A stretch of 48,627 nucleotides of DNA, from positions 17,173 through 65,799 of the forward strand of contig JAAVEB010000011.1 of the NCBI GenBank assembly GCA_014801525.1, written 5' to 3'. A model generated the notes under the pieces. That model saw only the letters and a list, made by a program, of their open reading frames with translations. It made no database searches and was not told the origin of the DNA. This DNA is from Bacteroides sp. (lineage in GTDB: Bacteria; Bacteroidota; Bacteroidia; Bacteroidales; Muribaculaceae). The position numbers were made by a program, and so were the translations under genes. Positions 1 through 7,658 of the stretch are shown here, one piece after another; within the stretch, counting starts at the first letter, position 1; every line of letters begins with the position of its first letter.

Positions 1-98
1 CCGGTGATCACCACCAGTTTGTTGCGGGGAATTTCGATATCGATATTTTTGAGGTTGTTTACGCGTGCTCCCTTTACGAGTATATTTCTTTCTGCCAT
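1..98 (-). CDS. uvrA: UvrA, excinuclease ABC subunit A (N-terminal fragment)
   Basis: The reverse complement from position 98 reads [20 protein letters not shown] and continues to VVITG at the window edge. This is the characteristic start of UvrA, the damage-recognition ATPase of nucleotide excision repair: the VKGAR.NNLKNI segment leads into the first Walker A loop, which lies just beyond the edge. Only about 32 codons are present, so nothing can be said about the rest. A -7 element (TAACTTTG on the minus strand, 122-129) lies just upstream and fits a leader of roughly 15-20 bases. Identification rests on a short but highly conserved stretch. Confidence 0.85.
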   Translation of the reverse strand, partial: MAERNILVKGARVNNLKNIDIEIPRNKLVVIT

Positions 99-121
99 AA
101 AATTGCATTTCAATTAACTTA

Positions 122-129
122 CAAAGTTA
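122..129 (-). promoter_or_regulatory. Putative -7 promoter element of uvrA
   Basis: On the minus strand this reads TAACTTTG, an exact match to the Bacteroidota TAnnTTTG consensus, and ends 23 bases before the uvrA ATG. I see no TTTG at the expected -33 position, so the call depends on the -7 element and its placement. Confidence 0.5.
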
Positions 130-279
130 CGAAATAATTGCCGCGTAATATAGTTAAAGAAGCTGTATTTGACCCGAAACGAAGCCGCCATTGCTAACAT
201 TGGTTAAAGAATCGCCGGCGGGGAAACTTTTGGGCGGGGACAGCGGTTATACTATAAAACAACTAAAAACTTGAAAGTT

Positions 280-504
280 ATGAAATGTAGTGCTCAAACT
301 TTTATCCTTGGGCTCCTGGTGGGAGCGTTCACAGGAATGTATGCTGAAAGATATTCGCGCACCACTATGAAGGGGCGCAAGATTCGCCGAGAAATCAATC
401 GCACTGTGCGTGACCTCTATGGCGAAGTGGAAGAAGAAATCGGAAAAATAAAGGAGAAAATCGGATCTACGGTCGACAAGGCTGAAGACCTCGTGAAGGA
501 TTGA
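280..504 (+). CDS. Small YtxH-like membrane-anchored protein
   Basis: Encodes 74 residues starting MKCSAQTFILG. Residues 5-22 form one hydrophobic segment with glycines (ILGLLVGAFTGMYA), followed by a basic stretch and then a long charged helix rich in E, K and D (EVEEEIGKIKEKIGSTVDKAEDL). This layout is typical of YtxH-domain proteins: an N-terminal membrane anchor and a soluble amphipathic helix, often linked to stress and without a defined biochemical role. A TTG nine bases upstream is in frame, but the ATG at 280 is the natural start. It is monocistronic, with its own terminator. Confidence 0.65.
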   Translation: MKCSAQTFILGLLVGAFTGMYAERYSRTTMKGRKIRREINRTVRDLYGEVEEEIGKIKEKIGSTVDKAEDLVKD

Positions 505-535
505 CGGAGTTTAGACATAATATAAATTTTGTGGA

Positions 536-568
536 CGGATGTTTCGGCAACGGAGCATCCGCTTTTTT
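536..568 (+). terminator. Rho-independent terminator after the YtxH-like gene
   Basis: CGGATG (536-541) pairs with CATCCG (556-561) and is followed by a run of seven T residues. It lies 32 bases past the stop codon. Confidence 0.7.
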
Positions 569-611
569 TGCATCCCCCTCTTTACTCCTGCTCTTCAGTG
601 GATGAAAAAGA

Positions 612-647
612 GAAGGCATGGAGTCGTGGTGTTGACTCCATGCCTTC
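612..647 (-). terminator. Rho-independent terminator of grpE-dnaJ
   Basis: A perfect 14-bp inverted repeat (GAAGGCATGGAGTC, 612-625, against 634-647) with an 8-base loop lies just past the dnaJ stop. Read on the minus strand it is followed by TCTTTTTC. Confidence 0.8.
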
Positions 648-670
648 GCTATTGTTAGTTTGCTTGTTTT

Positions 671-1846
671 TTAGTCGAATATGTGGCGCAGGCGGCTGAA
701 TATGCGCTTCTTGACCGAATCGGTCGCCTGGATGTTTGACGAGCTTTTGAGCGATTCAATCGTCTCCTTCTCCTTGTCGGTCAGGTTCTCTGGCACATAT
801 ACCATGATGTTCACAAGTTCGTCGCCGGTGCCGTAGCCTTCGGTCGAGGGCAAGCCTTTGCCGCGCAGACGAAGCACCTTGCCCGGCTGGGTTCCTGCGG
901 GAATTTTCACTCGGGCGCGTCCGTTGACTGTCGGAATCTCTACCGATCCGCCGAGAGCGGCAGTAGGGAAGTCGAGCATGAGGTTGTAAATAAGGTCATT
1001 GCCGTCACGAATCAATTCAGGGTCGGGAATCTCTTCGATAACCACGAGGAGGTCTCCGTTGACTCCACCGTGGCGAGCCGCGTTACCCTTGCCTTTCAGG
1101 GAGAGGGTCATTCCGTCAGCCACACCTGCGGGAATGGCGAATTCCACTACTTCCTCCTGTTTTACGATACCCTCGCCGTTGCAATAGGTACACTTTTGGG
1201 TGATGGTCTTTCCTTCTCCGTTACAGTCGGGACAGGTTGCCGTTGACGACATCGGACCGAGGAACGTCTGCTGCACCTGTTCAATCACGCCCGAACCGTG
1301 GCAATGGGCGCAGGTTGTGAACGCGGTGCCGTCCTTGGCTCCGGTTCCGTTACAGTGCTGACACTGTACATAGCGGGGAATCTTCAGTTTTTTAGTGACG
1401 CCCTCGGCAATCTCCTTAAGCGTCAGTTTGACTTTGATTCTCAAATCGCTTCCTTTAGCCTGACGGCGACGTCGAGTGCCGCCCGAAGTGCTGCCATATT
1501 GACGGAAGCCGCCGAAGCTGCCGCCGCCGAATATGTCGCCAAACTGGCTGAAAATGTCTTCCATCGACATTCCGCTTGCGTGGAAGCCTCCGGCTCCGCC
1601 ACCGCCGCCAAATCCGCTCGGACCCATGTTGTGGCCCCACTGATCGTATTTGGCTCGTTTATCGGGGTCGTTCAGAACATCATAAGCTTCAGCGGCTTCT
1701 TTAAATTTTTCCTCAGCCGCCTTGTCGCCCGGATTTTTATCGGGGTGATATTTAAGAGCCAGTTTCCTGTAGGCTTTTTTCAGCTCTTCAGGAGTGGCGT
1801 TTTTCGAAACGCCCAGGACTTCGTAATAATCTCTTTTATTATCCAT
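671..1846 (-). CDS. dnaJ: DnaJ, Hsp40 co-chaperone
   Basis: Encodes a full-length 391-residue type I DnaJ, which delivers unfolded clients to DnaK and stimulates its ATPase in the cytoplasm. Order of domains: J domain (residues 5-70) with the HPD motif at 34-36; Gly/Phe-rich linker (about 75-120); zinc-binding region with four CxxCxGxG-type repeats ([32 protein letters not shown]); then the C-terminal substrate-binding domains. It lies 14 bases downstream of grpE and is almost certainly co-transcribed with it. dnaK is not in the window. All expected motifs are intact. Confidence 0.97.
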   Translation of the reverse strand: MDNKRDYYEVLGVSKNATPEELKKAYRKLALKYHPDKNPGDKAAEEKFKEAAEAYDVLNDPDKRAKYDQWGHNMGPSGFGGGGGAGGFHASGMSMEDIFSQFGDIFGGGSFGGFRQYGSTSGGTRRRRQAKGSDLRIKVKLTLKEIAEGVTKKLKIPRYVQCQHCNGTGAKDGTAFTTCAHCHGSGVIEQVQQTFLGPMSSTATCPDCNGEGKTITQKCTYCNGEGIVKQEEVVEFAIPAGVADGMTLSLKGKGNAARHGGVNGDLLVVIEEIPDPELIRDGNDLIYNLMLDFPTAALGGSVEIPTVNGRARVKIPAGTQPGKVLRLRGKGLPSTEGYGTGDELVNIMVYVPENLTDKEKETIESLKSSSNIQATDSVKKRIFSRLRHIFD

Positions 1847-1860
1847 CGTGAGTTCTTTTT

Positions 1861-2478
1861 TTATTGACCAACGACTACCTTGGCATGACGCAATACTTTG
1901 TCGTGCAGTTTATATCCTTTTTGAACCGTGTCGATAACTTTGCCCTTCTGAGAATCGTCGGCGGCAGGGAACAGAGTGACGGCTTCGTGAAATTCAGTGT
2001 CAAAATCTGTGCCCGGAGCTGTGTCGAGAGCTTTCACTCCGTTTTGCTCCATGTATTTCACCAGCTTATTATAGATGAGTTCCACACCCTCCTTTATCGG
2101 GTCGATGTCGGTCGCCGAGTTCATGGCTTGAAGGGAGCGCTCGAAGTCGTCAATAATCGGCAGAAGTCCTTTAAGCACGTTTTCACCTCCGTTTTTGATG
2201 ATTTCGCTCTTTTCTTTCAGAGTGCGTTTGCGGAAGTTGTCAAAATCCGCCATCAGAAAGAGATATTCCTTTTTCTCTTTCTCCAACTGAGCTTTCGTGT
2301 CGTCAAGTTCAGCCTGGAGAGCGTCGATTTTGTTCAGCTCCTCGTTGGCGAGATCTTTCATTGACTCAACGTCGGCTTCTTCAACGTCGGCTACATCGCT
2401 AACTTCAACATCGGGGTCTTCAATGTCGATTTTCGGCTCCTGATGCTGATTATCCTGATGATTATATTTGTTGCTCAT
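1861..2478 (-). CDS. grpE: GrpE, nucleotide exchange factor of DnaK
   Basis: Encodes 205 residues. An acidic, low-complexity N-terminus (about 1-50) is followed by a long coiled-coil helix and the GrpE core ([17 protein letters not shown], then [12 protein letters not shown] and a C-terminal beta domain ending [14 protein letters not shown]). GrpE dimers release ADP from DnaK and so reset the chaperone cycle run with DnaJ. It is the first gene of the grpE-dnaJ pair. The usual Bacteroidota order is kept; I see no CIRCE-like repeat upstream, so heat-shock control cannot be judged from the sequence. Confidence 0.96.
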   Translation of the reverse strand: MSNKYNHQDNQHQEPKIDIEDPDVEVSDVADVEEADVESMKDLANEELNKIDALQAELDDTKAQLEKEKKEYLFLMADFDNFRKRTLKEKSEIIKNGGENVLKGLLPIIDDFERSLQAMNSATDIDPIKEGVELIYNKLVKYMEQNGVKALDTAPGTDFDTEFHEAVTLFPAADDSQKGKVIDTVQKGYKLHDKVLRHAKVVVGQ

Positions 2479-2615
2479 ATATAGAAAATTTAATTATTCA
2501 TAACTAAGGGCTAAATTGTAACAGCAAAAACATTGCCAAATTCAGCCTGTCTTCGAACCCTTATTCAATAATGATAACAACTTTTTTGCCATATCGTTCA
2601 TTTTCCTCAGGACAA

Positions 2616-3446
2616 TCACATTTCACCTGTAAATGTGGCACAGTCCGGAAAAATTTTTGGCAATATTTCTGACAATCTGTCAGCACTGCCATTGCTGAAT
2701 ATCCCGTAGACAGCCGCTCCCGATCCGCTCATTGACGCATATTCCGCGCCAAGTTCATAAAGTTTTTCCTTCACTGACCCTATCGAGGGGTGAGCGGGGA
2801 AAATCGACCGCTCGAAATCATTGCTTATCTTCTCTTTCCACATGGTGATGTTTTCGAGCAGGGCGGGATGCAGGTCATATTCAGGAGCCGCCGGAACGAC
2901 TCCGCTGTATGCCTCGCGTGTCGACACGCTCTCACCGGGTTTTACGATGGCTATTGTCTTGCCGGTGAGGTCAACCTCGCATGGGGTGAATTCATTGCCT
3001 ATTCCGCGGGCGAGCATCGGGCGGTTATATATGAAGAAGGGGCAGTCGGCGCCTATGCCGGCGGCAATCTCGGCAAGGCGATCATCGGTGAGTTCAAGCC
3101 CGAAAAGGTCATTGAGCCCTTTGAGCGTGAAAGCTGCATCGGCGCTGCCGCCGCCCAATCCGGCTCCGTCGGGGATGGTTTTGTGCAGATATATGTCGAC
3201 AGGAGGTAGCGGAATCGCTTCGTTAAGGGCGCGATAGGCTTTGATGACAAGATTTTTTTCAGGAGGGCATTCCACCGTGTTGCCGGTCACGGTCAAGGTG
3301 GTTTCGGTTCCTTTAGCCGGAACAATCTCCAGCACATCGCTCCATTCCACAGGATAAAAGAGCGTCTCGAGGTTGTGATAACCGTCGGGACGCTTTGAAG
3401 TGATGTATAGTCCTATATTGATTTTTGCGTTGGGAAAAAGTATCAT
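2616..3446 (-). CDS. ispE: IspE, 4-diphosphocytidyl-2-C-methyl-D-erythritol kinase
   Basis: Encodes 276 residues. This GHMP kinase phosphorylates CDP-methylerythritol with ATP in the MEP pathway to isoprenoid precursors. Visible motifs are the N-terminal NAKINIGLYITSKRPDGYH, the GHMP ATP loop DGAGLGGGSADAA and the C-terminal MSGSGAAVYG. The reading frame stays open for 29 codons upstream, but that extension overlaps the preceding gene and the conserved start is the ATG at 3446 (MILFPNAKINIG). Only 2 bases separate it from the lipoprotein gene, so it is likely the last gene of an operon with that gene and the C10 protease. The link is transcriptional, with no obvious shared function. Confidence 0.95.
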   Translation of the reverse strand: MILFPNAKINIGLYITSKRPDGYHNLETLFYPVEWSDVLEIVPAKGTETTLTVTGNTVECPPEKNLVIKAYRALNEAIPLPPVDIYLHKTIPDGAGLGGGSADAAFTLKGLNDLFGLELTDDRLAEIAAGIGADCPFFIYNRPMLARGIGNEFTPCEVDLTGKTIAIVKPGESVSTREAYSGVVPAAPEYDLHPALLENITMWKEKISNDFERSIFPAHPSIGSVKEKLYELGAEYASMSGSGAAVYGIFSNGSADRLSEILPKIFPDCATFTGEM

Positions 3447-3448
3447 TT

Positions 3449-4027
3449 CTATTCTTGAGGATTGATTTGTATGGCTCGGCGTTGAAGTTTTATTTCGCAG
3501 CCGGGAAAGCCTTCTTTCACAAGGCGGTTGCACTCGGGGATTTCATCCAGCGCGGTCGTGAGTGTCATTGGCAATACAACGAGCTCGACTACCTCGGCTC
3601 CGCCGATTATCGCTTCTTTAAGTTCTTTAAGTGACGGAGCGGTTTTCAACTCGGAATATTCTTTATAGGTGTAGGTGGTGAATGCCGTGTTGGGTCCCAC
3701 TCCGCGGCGGTCGAGAAGATAGCCGTTGTCAAGTTCTACAGGGAGTGAGCCCTCGGTGATGTCAGTAGGCGCAGGGAATGACACAATTTCTTTCCGGTCA
3801 GCCGACAGGGTGACCGGGACATTGTGGATGAAGTTGCCGTTGGTGCGATATACCACCGCTTTCGGAAGAGCCGAAACGGAATTTCCTCCCGTGGGTTGCA
3901 TCGACACTACCTGAGGAGCGGGAATTGCCTTAGCCGGCTCGGTGGAACTCTTTGAGGAGCTACAGGCGGCGACGCAAAGCGCCGCCGCTCCTATAGCTAT
4001 TGTTGCAAGATGATTCATATTCATCAT
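3449..4027 (-). CDS. Lipoprotein of unknown function, coupled to the C10 protease
   Basis: Encodes 192 residues. A short hydrophobic signal sequence ends in a lipobox (VAAC, Cys22) followed by a Ser/Lys-rich linker, so it is probably a membrane-anchored lipoprotein. The rest is a compact domain of about 130 residues (VVYRTNGNFIHNVPVTLSAD, then NGYLLDRRGVGPNTAFTTYT) that I do not recognise. Its start codon overlaps the stop of the upstream protease gene (ATGA), so the two are probably translated together. C10 proteases of Bacteroides are often accompanied by small dedicated inhibitors; whether this protein is one is conjecture, since no inhibitor motif is visible and the family may occur without a protease. 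Confidence 0.6.
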   Translation of the reverse strand: MMNMNHLATIAIGAAALCVAACSSSKSSTEPAKAIPAPQVVSMQPTGGNSVSALPKAVVYRTNGNFIHNVPVTLSADRKEIVSFPAPTDITEGSLPVELDNGYLLDRRGVGPNTAFTTYTYKEYSELKTAPSLKELKEAIIGGAEVVELVVLPMTLTTALDEIPECNRLVKEGFPGCEIKLQRRAIQINPQE

Positions 4028-6492
4028 TTTTTAATCAGGCGTTTAGTTGTTATGCCGTTGTCGTTGATGATTCTTACCACGTAATGACCGGCGGGATATG
4101 ACGCTACGTCGATCGACGCTTCATTGGCGGCGGGGTTGATCGCAGTCATGCGCATTCCGCTCAAAGAATATATTTCAACAAGATTGATGGTCGATGGTGA
4201 AGTGACGCTGATGAAGTCAGTGGCAGGATTGGGGCTTAGGCTCACTTCGGCGTTTTCAACCGGCGTGTCGATACCTGATGCCGCTTCCGATAGATTGAAG
4301 CTCTTTTGGGCGCTCCATCCGCTGCTCACGGTGAAGGCGAGGAAGTATTCTCCCGGGGAATCGTAGGCGCCTTTGATTGTTATGATTTTGCTTGAGCCTG
4401 CCTGGATGAAAAGATTGTCGGAAATGAATGCCTTTAGTGAACTTACGGTTCCGCTGACGCGGGGGAACATGTAGACGACAACAGGATCGGTGAGATAGCC
4501 CTCGGTACAGGTGACGGTGGCTGACACTGTGAATTCGTCACAAGGCATAGTGGGTATGCCGTTGACTGTTGTCGCTGTGGGGAAGAGTATGTTTGTCACC
4601 GTGTAGCTGGTCTGTGTCACAGCGGGCGATACGCTCACTTTTATTCGGTCGCTTATGACCTTTCCGGTGTTGTCGGCAAGGGCAAGTTCAAATTCAGTGG
4701 TTTGGCTGATGGTCGTGGAGATAGTCTTGAAGTTTCCAATACCTTCAAAATTTAGTTTTTCTCCTGCCACTGCGTCGATGATGTCGAGTGTGTCGGTTGC
4801 GACAGCGTTGTTGGCTCCCGGCTGATATAATTTAGCCGTGATGATACCGTAATATTCTCCGGCTTCCACGTCGATGTCGGCGCTCAATTTATAATTTGAA
4901 CCGACATACATGGGGGTAAGTATCTGCAGGTTGGTAGCTTTTACCGTTACTGCCGACTGAGAGTTGAAGGTGACATTTTGGGAGGTACAGGTGGCTGTAA
5001 TGACCTGGTTGGATATCGGGACAAGGATGTCGCCCCAAGCATTGGTGCTGAAATTGTAATACGCCGGAGTTACGACCCAGGTGCCGGTCGAGGGAAACTC
5101 CGAGAGACGTACGGGATAGCCTGTCAGTCCGTTCATTGCGAATGACATTCCCATTAATTCTGATTCTTCATAGGCGCATTTAATATATTTTTCAGCATTG
5201 GTCGACTTGTTAGTGAGTTTTAATCCGAAATTCATTGAAATGGGAGTTGTCGATGAATTCATGAAATTTGTGCCGAAAGTGACATAGTCGGTCCTGGTGC
5301 ATTTCTTGCTTCCGGTAGAAGCGAAAAGCGGGTCATCGACAGTAAATGCGTCGGCGGTTATGTAGGGCGCGGGAGCTGCGGCAGTCGAGCCCGACGTGTT
5401 TTTTTGGATGCCGATGGTGGCGCCCTGGTTGAAGTTGTAGCCCGAGGTAGAGCCTCCGATGCCCTGCACTTCGGGAGTGAGAAGCGTGAGCTTGAAATAG
5501 CCGTCGCTTACTCCGCCCCATCCCCAGTTGATGTGGTAGTACCCGTTGTCATATCCGTCGCACACGAATTCGTGTCCGGCGTTTGTTCCGGTCACACCGT
5601 CGTACACCACGGGACGTTTTGCTGCTAATTCGGCATAAATTTTGTTTTCCCACTCCTCGATTCCGTAGTAATCGCGTAGAAGATACTGGATGCCTCCGTC
5701 ATAGTTGAAGTATTTTGTCAGCGCATAGGCTATCATGGGCGACATGGCTCCGCTCTCGTTGCTGGAGTAGTTCATGTTCACGCTGTAGCCGCAAGCCGCC
5801 ATCAGTGTTGCCACGGCGGCGTTCTGTGTCGCAGTGCTTGCCGACGAATAAGTGTCGGTCATGTTTGCCCAGTCAAAAGTGGTGGTGGAGAAATCCATGT
5901 AGAGGGATTTCTGCTCGCCTGCCGAATTTTTCCAGGTATAGGTGTTGGACCCTGCTCCCTTGACAGGCCAGTTGTGATATTTCATCACCTGAGCCATCGC
6001 GGTTGCCACGCAACCCGTCACCGAGCGGTTGTTGCCGTCCATGGGGCAGTCATTATTATAAGGAGAGCTTTGATTCCATCGGGTTGTCACCATCGGGGCG
6101 ATGGATGCTCTTGACGCTGCGGCGCGTGATTGGGTGGCGACGACTCCTGAGGCGATGATTGCCTCGATCTGGCGTTGATAGCTTTTGAGCCATTCGCGCA
6201 TATTGTCGGGTATGTTTTCCGGGTCAAATGATCCGCTGTCGGCATAGCCGATGAGTGGGCTTATGCAGTCGTCGGCGGAAATTATAGAGAAACCGTCGTT
6301 GGCACCGGTATTGAATACATAGAATTGCTTATTTATACCTTCCGACGCTGTGTAGACAAGCCGCATATCAGAGACTTGCGCGCGGCTGCCGTGATTGAGT
6401 CGTGCGAGGGCTTGTTCGGGAGTAAGCTGAACGGCGTTGGATGTCCCGAACATCATTGTAATGAGTGAAGATAAAAGTAGATATTTTTTCAT
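4024..6492 (-). CDS. Secreted C10 (streptopain-like) cysteine protease with type IX sorting domain
   Basis: Encodes 822 residues from MKKYLLLSSL; a longer frame upstream lacks a signal peptide and was not used. Order: signal peptide (about 1-20); propeptide (about 20-140, with NGDGFSII-like blocks) that would inhibit the zymogen; C10 peptidase domain with the catalytic Cys161 in the NRSVTGCVATAMAQVMKYHN block and His307 in NAGHEFVCDGY, followed by HINWGWGG; Ig-like beta domains; and a C-terminal type A sorting domain (LSPNPATDFISV, ending GHYVVRIINDNGITTKRLIKK minus its last residues). It is predicted to leave the cell through the T9SS, whose translocon SprA is in this window, and to degrade host or dietary protein. 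Its substrate cannot be read from sequence. Confidence 0.93.
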   Translation of the reverse strand: MKKYLLLSSLITMMFGTSNAVQLTPEQALARLNHGSRAQVSDMRLVYTASEGINKQFYVFNTGANDGFSIISADDCISPLIGYADSGSFDPENIPDNMREWLKSYQRQIEAIIASGVVATQSRAAASRASIAPMVTTRWNQSSPYNNDCPMDGNNRSVTGCVATAMAQVMKYHNWPVKGAGSNTYTWKNSAGEQKSLYMDFSTTTFDWANMTDTYSSASTATQNAAVATLMAACGYSVNMNYSSNESGAMSPMIAYALTKYFNYDGGIQYLLRDYYGIEEWENKIYAELAAKRPVVYDGVTGTNAGHEFVCDGYDNGYYHINWGWGGVSDGYFKLTLLTPEVQGIGGSTSGYNFNQGATIGIQKNTSGSTAAAPAPYITADAFTVDDPLFASTGSKKCTRTDYVTFGTNFMNSSTTPISMNFGLKLTNKSTNAEKYIKCAYEESELMGMSFAMNGLTGYPVRLSEFPSTGTWVVTPAYYNFSTNAWGDILVPISNQVITATCTSQNVTFNSQSAVTVKATNLQILTPMYVGSNYKLSADIDVEAGEYYGIITAKLYQPGANNAVATDTLDIIDAVAGEKLNFEGIGNFKTISTTISQTTEFELALADNTGKVISDRIKVSVSPAVTQTSYTVTNILFPTATTVNGIPTMPCDEFTVSATVTCTEGYLTDPVVVYMFPRVSGTVSSLKAFISDNLFIQAGSSKIITIKGAYDSPGEYFLAFTVSSGWSAQKSFNLSEAASGIDTPVENAEVSLSPNPATDFISVTSPSTINLVEIYSLSGMRMTAINPAANEASIDVASYPAGHYVVRIINDNGITTKRLIKK

Positions 6493-6702
6493 ACGGGGTA
6501 AATTTATCCTGCAAATTAAGCAAAAAAAATATTCAATCACCCTATAAATAGCTTAAAAATGGGGATTATAAGCTGAAAAACAGCAATTGATGTCGCAATA
6601 TTGAAGCGATAAGGAGTCTGTGGCATGGATTGATGAGGTGCTTTAAATTGAGTGATTGCATATAAAATTAATAAAAATTCAACGCAATTCGGCGTTTTTT
6701 AT

Positions 6703-6710
6703 TAATTTTG
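6703..6710 (+). promoter_or_regulatory. Putative -7 promoter element of the BadF-type ATPase gene
   Basis: TAATTTTG matches TAnnTTTG and lies 27 bases before the ATG at 6738. The remaining 245-base gap between the divergent C10 protease and ATPase genes is AT-rich and contains nothing else I can identify. Confidence 0.45.
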
Positions 6711-6737
6711 CAGTCCATAAAGACGAAAACTAAGATA

Positions 6738-7580
6738 ATGAAACTGATAGCAGATAGCGGCAGCACTAAAGTAGAATGGTGTTTGCTTGACGGAGGGAAG
6801 CCTCTGAAACAAATTTTCACTTCGGGATTTAACGCATTGATGCTGACTGAGGAGGAAATATCTCAATATCTTGAAGATGAGTTGATTTCTCAACTTGGCG
6901 AGCTCACTCCTCAAGTAACTGAAGTGTATTTTTACGGTGCCGGGTGTATCGATGATGAGGTGTGCCGGAATGTGCGTCGCGCGATTCGTCACAATATACC
7001 TGCCGAAACCATCGAGGCTCATTCCGACCTGCTTGGTGCGGCAAGAGCCCTTTTCGGCGAACGTGAAGGCATCGCTTGCATTCTTGGCACCGGTTCAAAT
7101 TCATGCTACTATAACGGCAGGGAGATAAAGGACCACGTGAGCCCGCTCGGATATGTGCTTGGCGATGAGGGTAGCGGCGCCGTGCTTGGTCGACATCTTA
7201 TCGGCGACGTGTTGAAAAATCAGCTTCCGCGCGAGCTTTGCGATAAATTCATGGACGAGTATCATCTTGAACGCTCCACGATTTTACGCCGAGTGTATAA
7301 GGAACCCGCAGCCAACCGTTTTCTTGCGTCAGTGACGCCGTTTCTTTTGAAGAATATCGAGGAGCCGGCAATACATCGCCTTGTACTGAATGAGTTCAAG
7401 TCGTTTTTTGTGAGGAACGTGGCTCAATATGATCACTATCGTAATCTCCCCGTGAGTTTCGTGGGGTCGATAGCCTACCATTACCACAACGTGCTTAATG
7501 AGGCTGCCGACGCTCTCGACGTGTCGATCGACACAATCATCAAGACCCCGATGGAGGGACTTTTGAAATTCCATTGTTAA
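6738..7580 (+). CDS. BadF/BadG/BcrA/BcrD-type ATPase, N-acetylglucosamine kinase-like
   Basis: Encodes 280 residues of the ASKHA sugar-kinase fold. Phosphate-1 loop at the N-terminus (ADSGSTKVEWCLLDGG), a central HSDLLGAARAL block with the likely catalytic Asp, and phosphate-2/adenosine segments (CILGTGSNSCYYNG, GYVLGDEGSGAVLG). Bacteroidota relatives are annotated as N-acetylglucosamine kinases or BadF-type ATPases; a role in amino-sugar salvage from peptidoglycan or host glycans is plausible but unproven. The start is the ATG at 6738 because the longer frame begins inside the promoter element. It may be read through into the patatin gene 78 bases downstream. Confidence 0.85.
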   Translation: MKLIADSGSTKVEWCLLDGGKPLKQIFTSGFNALMLTEEEISQYLEDELISQLGELTPQVTEVYFYGAGCIDDEVCRNVRRAIRHNIPAETIEAHSDLLGAARALFGEREGIACILGTGSNSCYYNGREIKDHVSPLGYVLGDEGSGAVLGRHLIGDVLKNQLPRELCDKFMDEYHLERSTILRRVYKEPAANRFLASVTPFLLKNIEEPAIHRLVLNEFKSFFVRNVAQYDHYRNLPVSFVGSIAYHYHNVLNEAADALDVSIDTIIKTPMEGLLKFHC

Positions 7581-7621
7581 ATAACTGCCGGTCAGTTCAA
7601 CCATATCCGTGCCATAGGTGT

Positions 7622-7652
7622 TAATAATGTAATCACATTCATTACATTATTA
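7622..7652. promoter_or_regulatory. 12-bp perfect inverted repeat just before the patatin start
   Basis: TAATAATGTAAT (7622-7633) and its exact complement (7641-7652) flank a 7-base spacer, ending 6 bases before the ATG. It is AT-rich and lacks a following T-run, so it is a poor terminator. It could be a dimeric regulator's operator or an mRNA hairpin next to the ribosome-binding region. Confidence 0.45.
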
Positions 7653-7658
7653 CTTCCT

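Noticed and set aside
3447-3533. Longer IspE start
   Set aside because: The extra 29 codons overlap the lipoprotein gene and precede the conserved N-terminal NAKINIG block, which follows the ATG at 3446.
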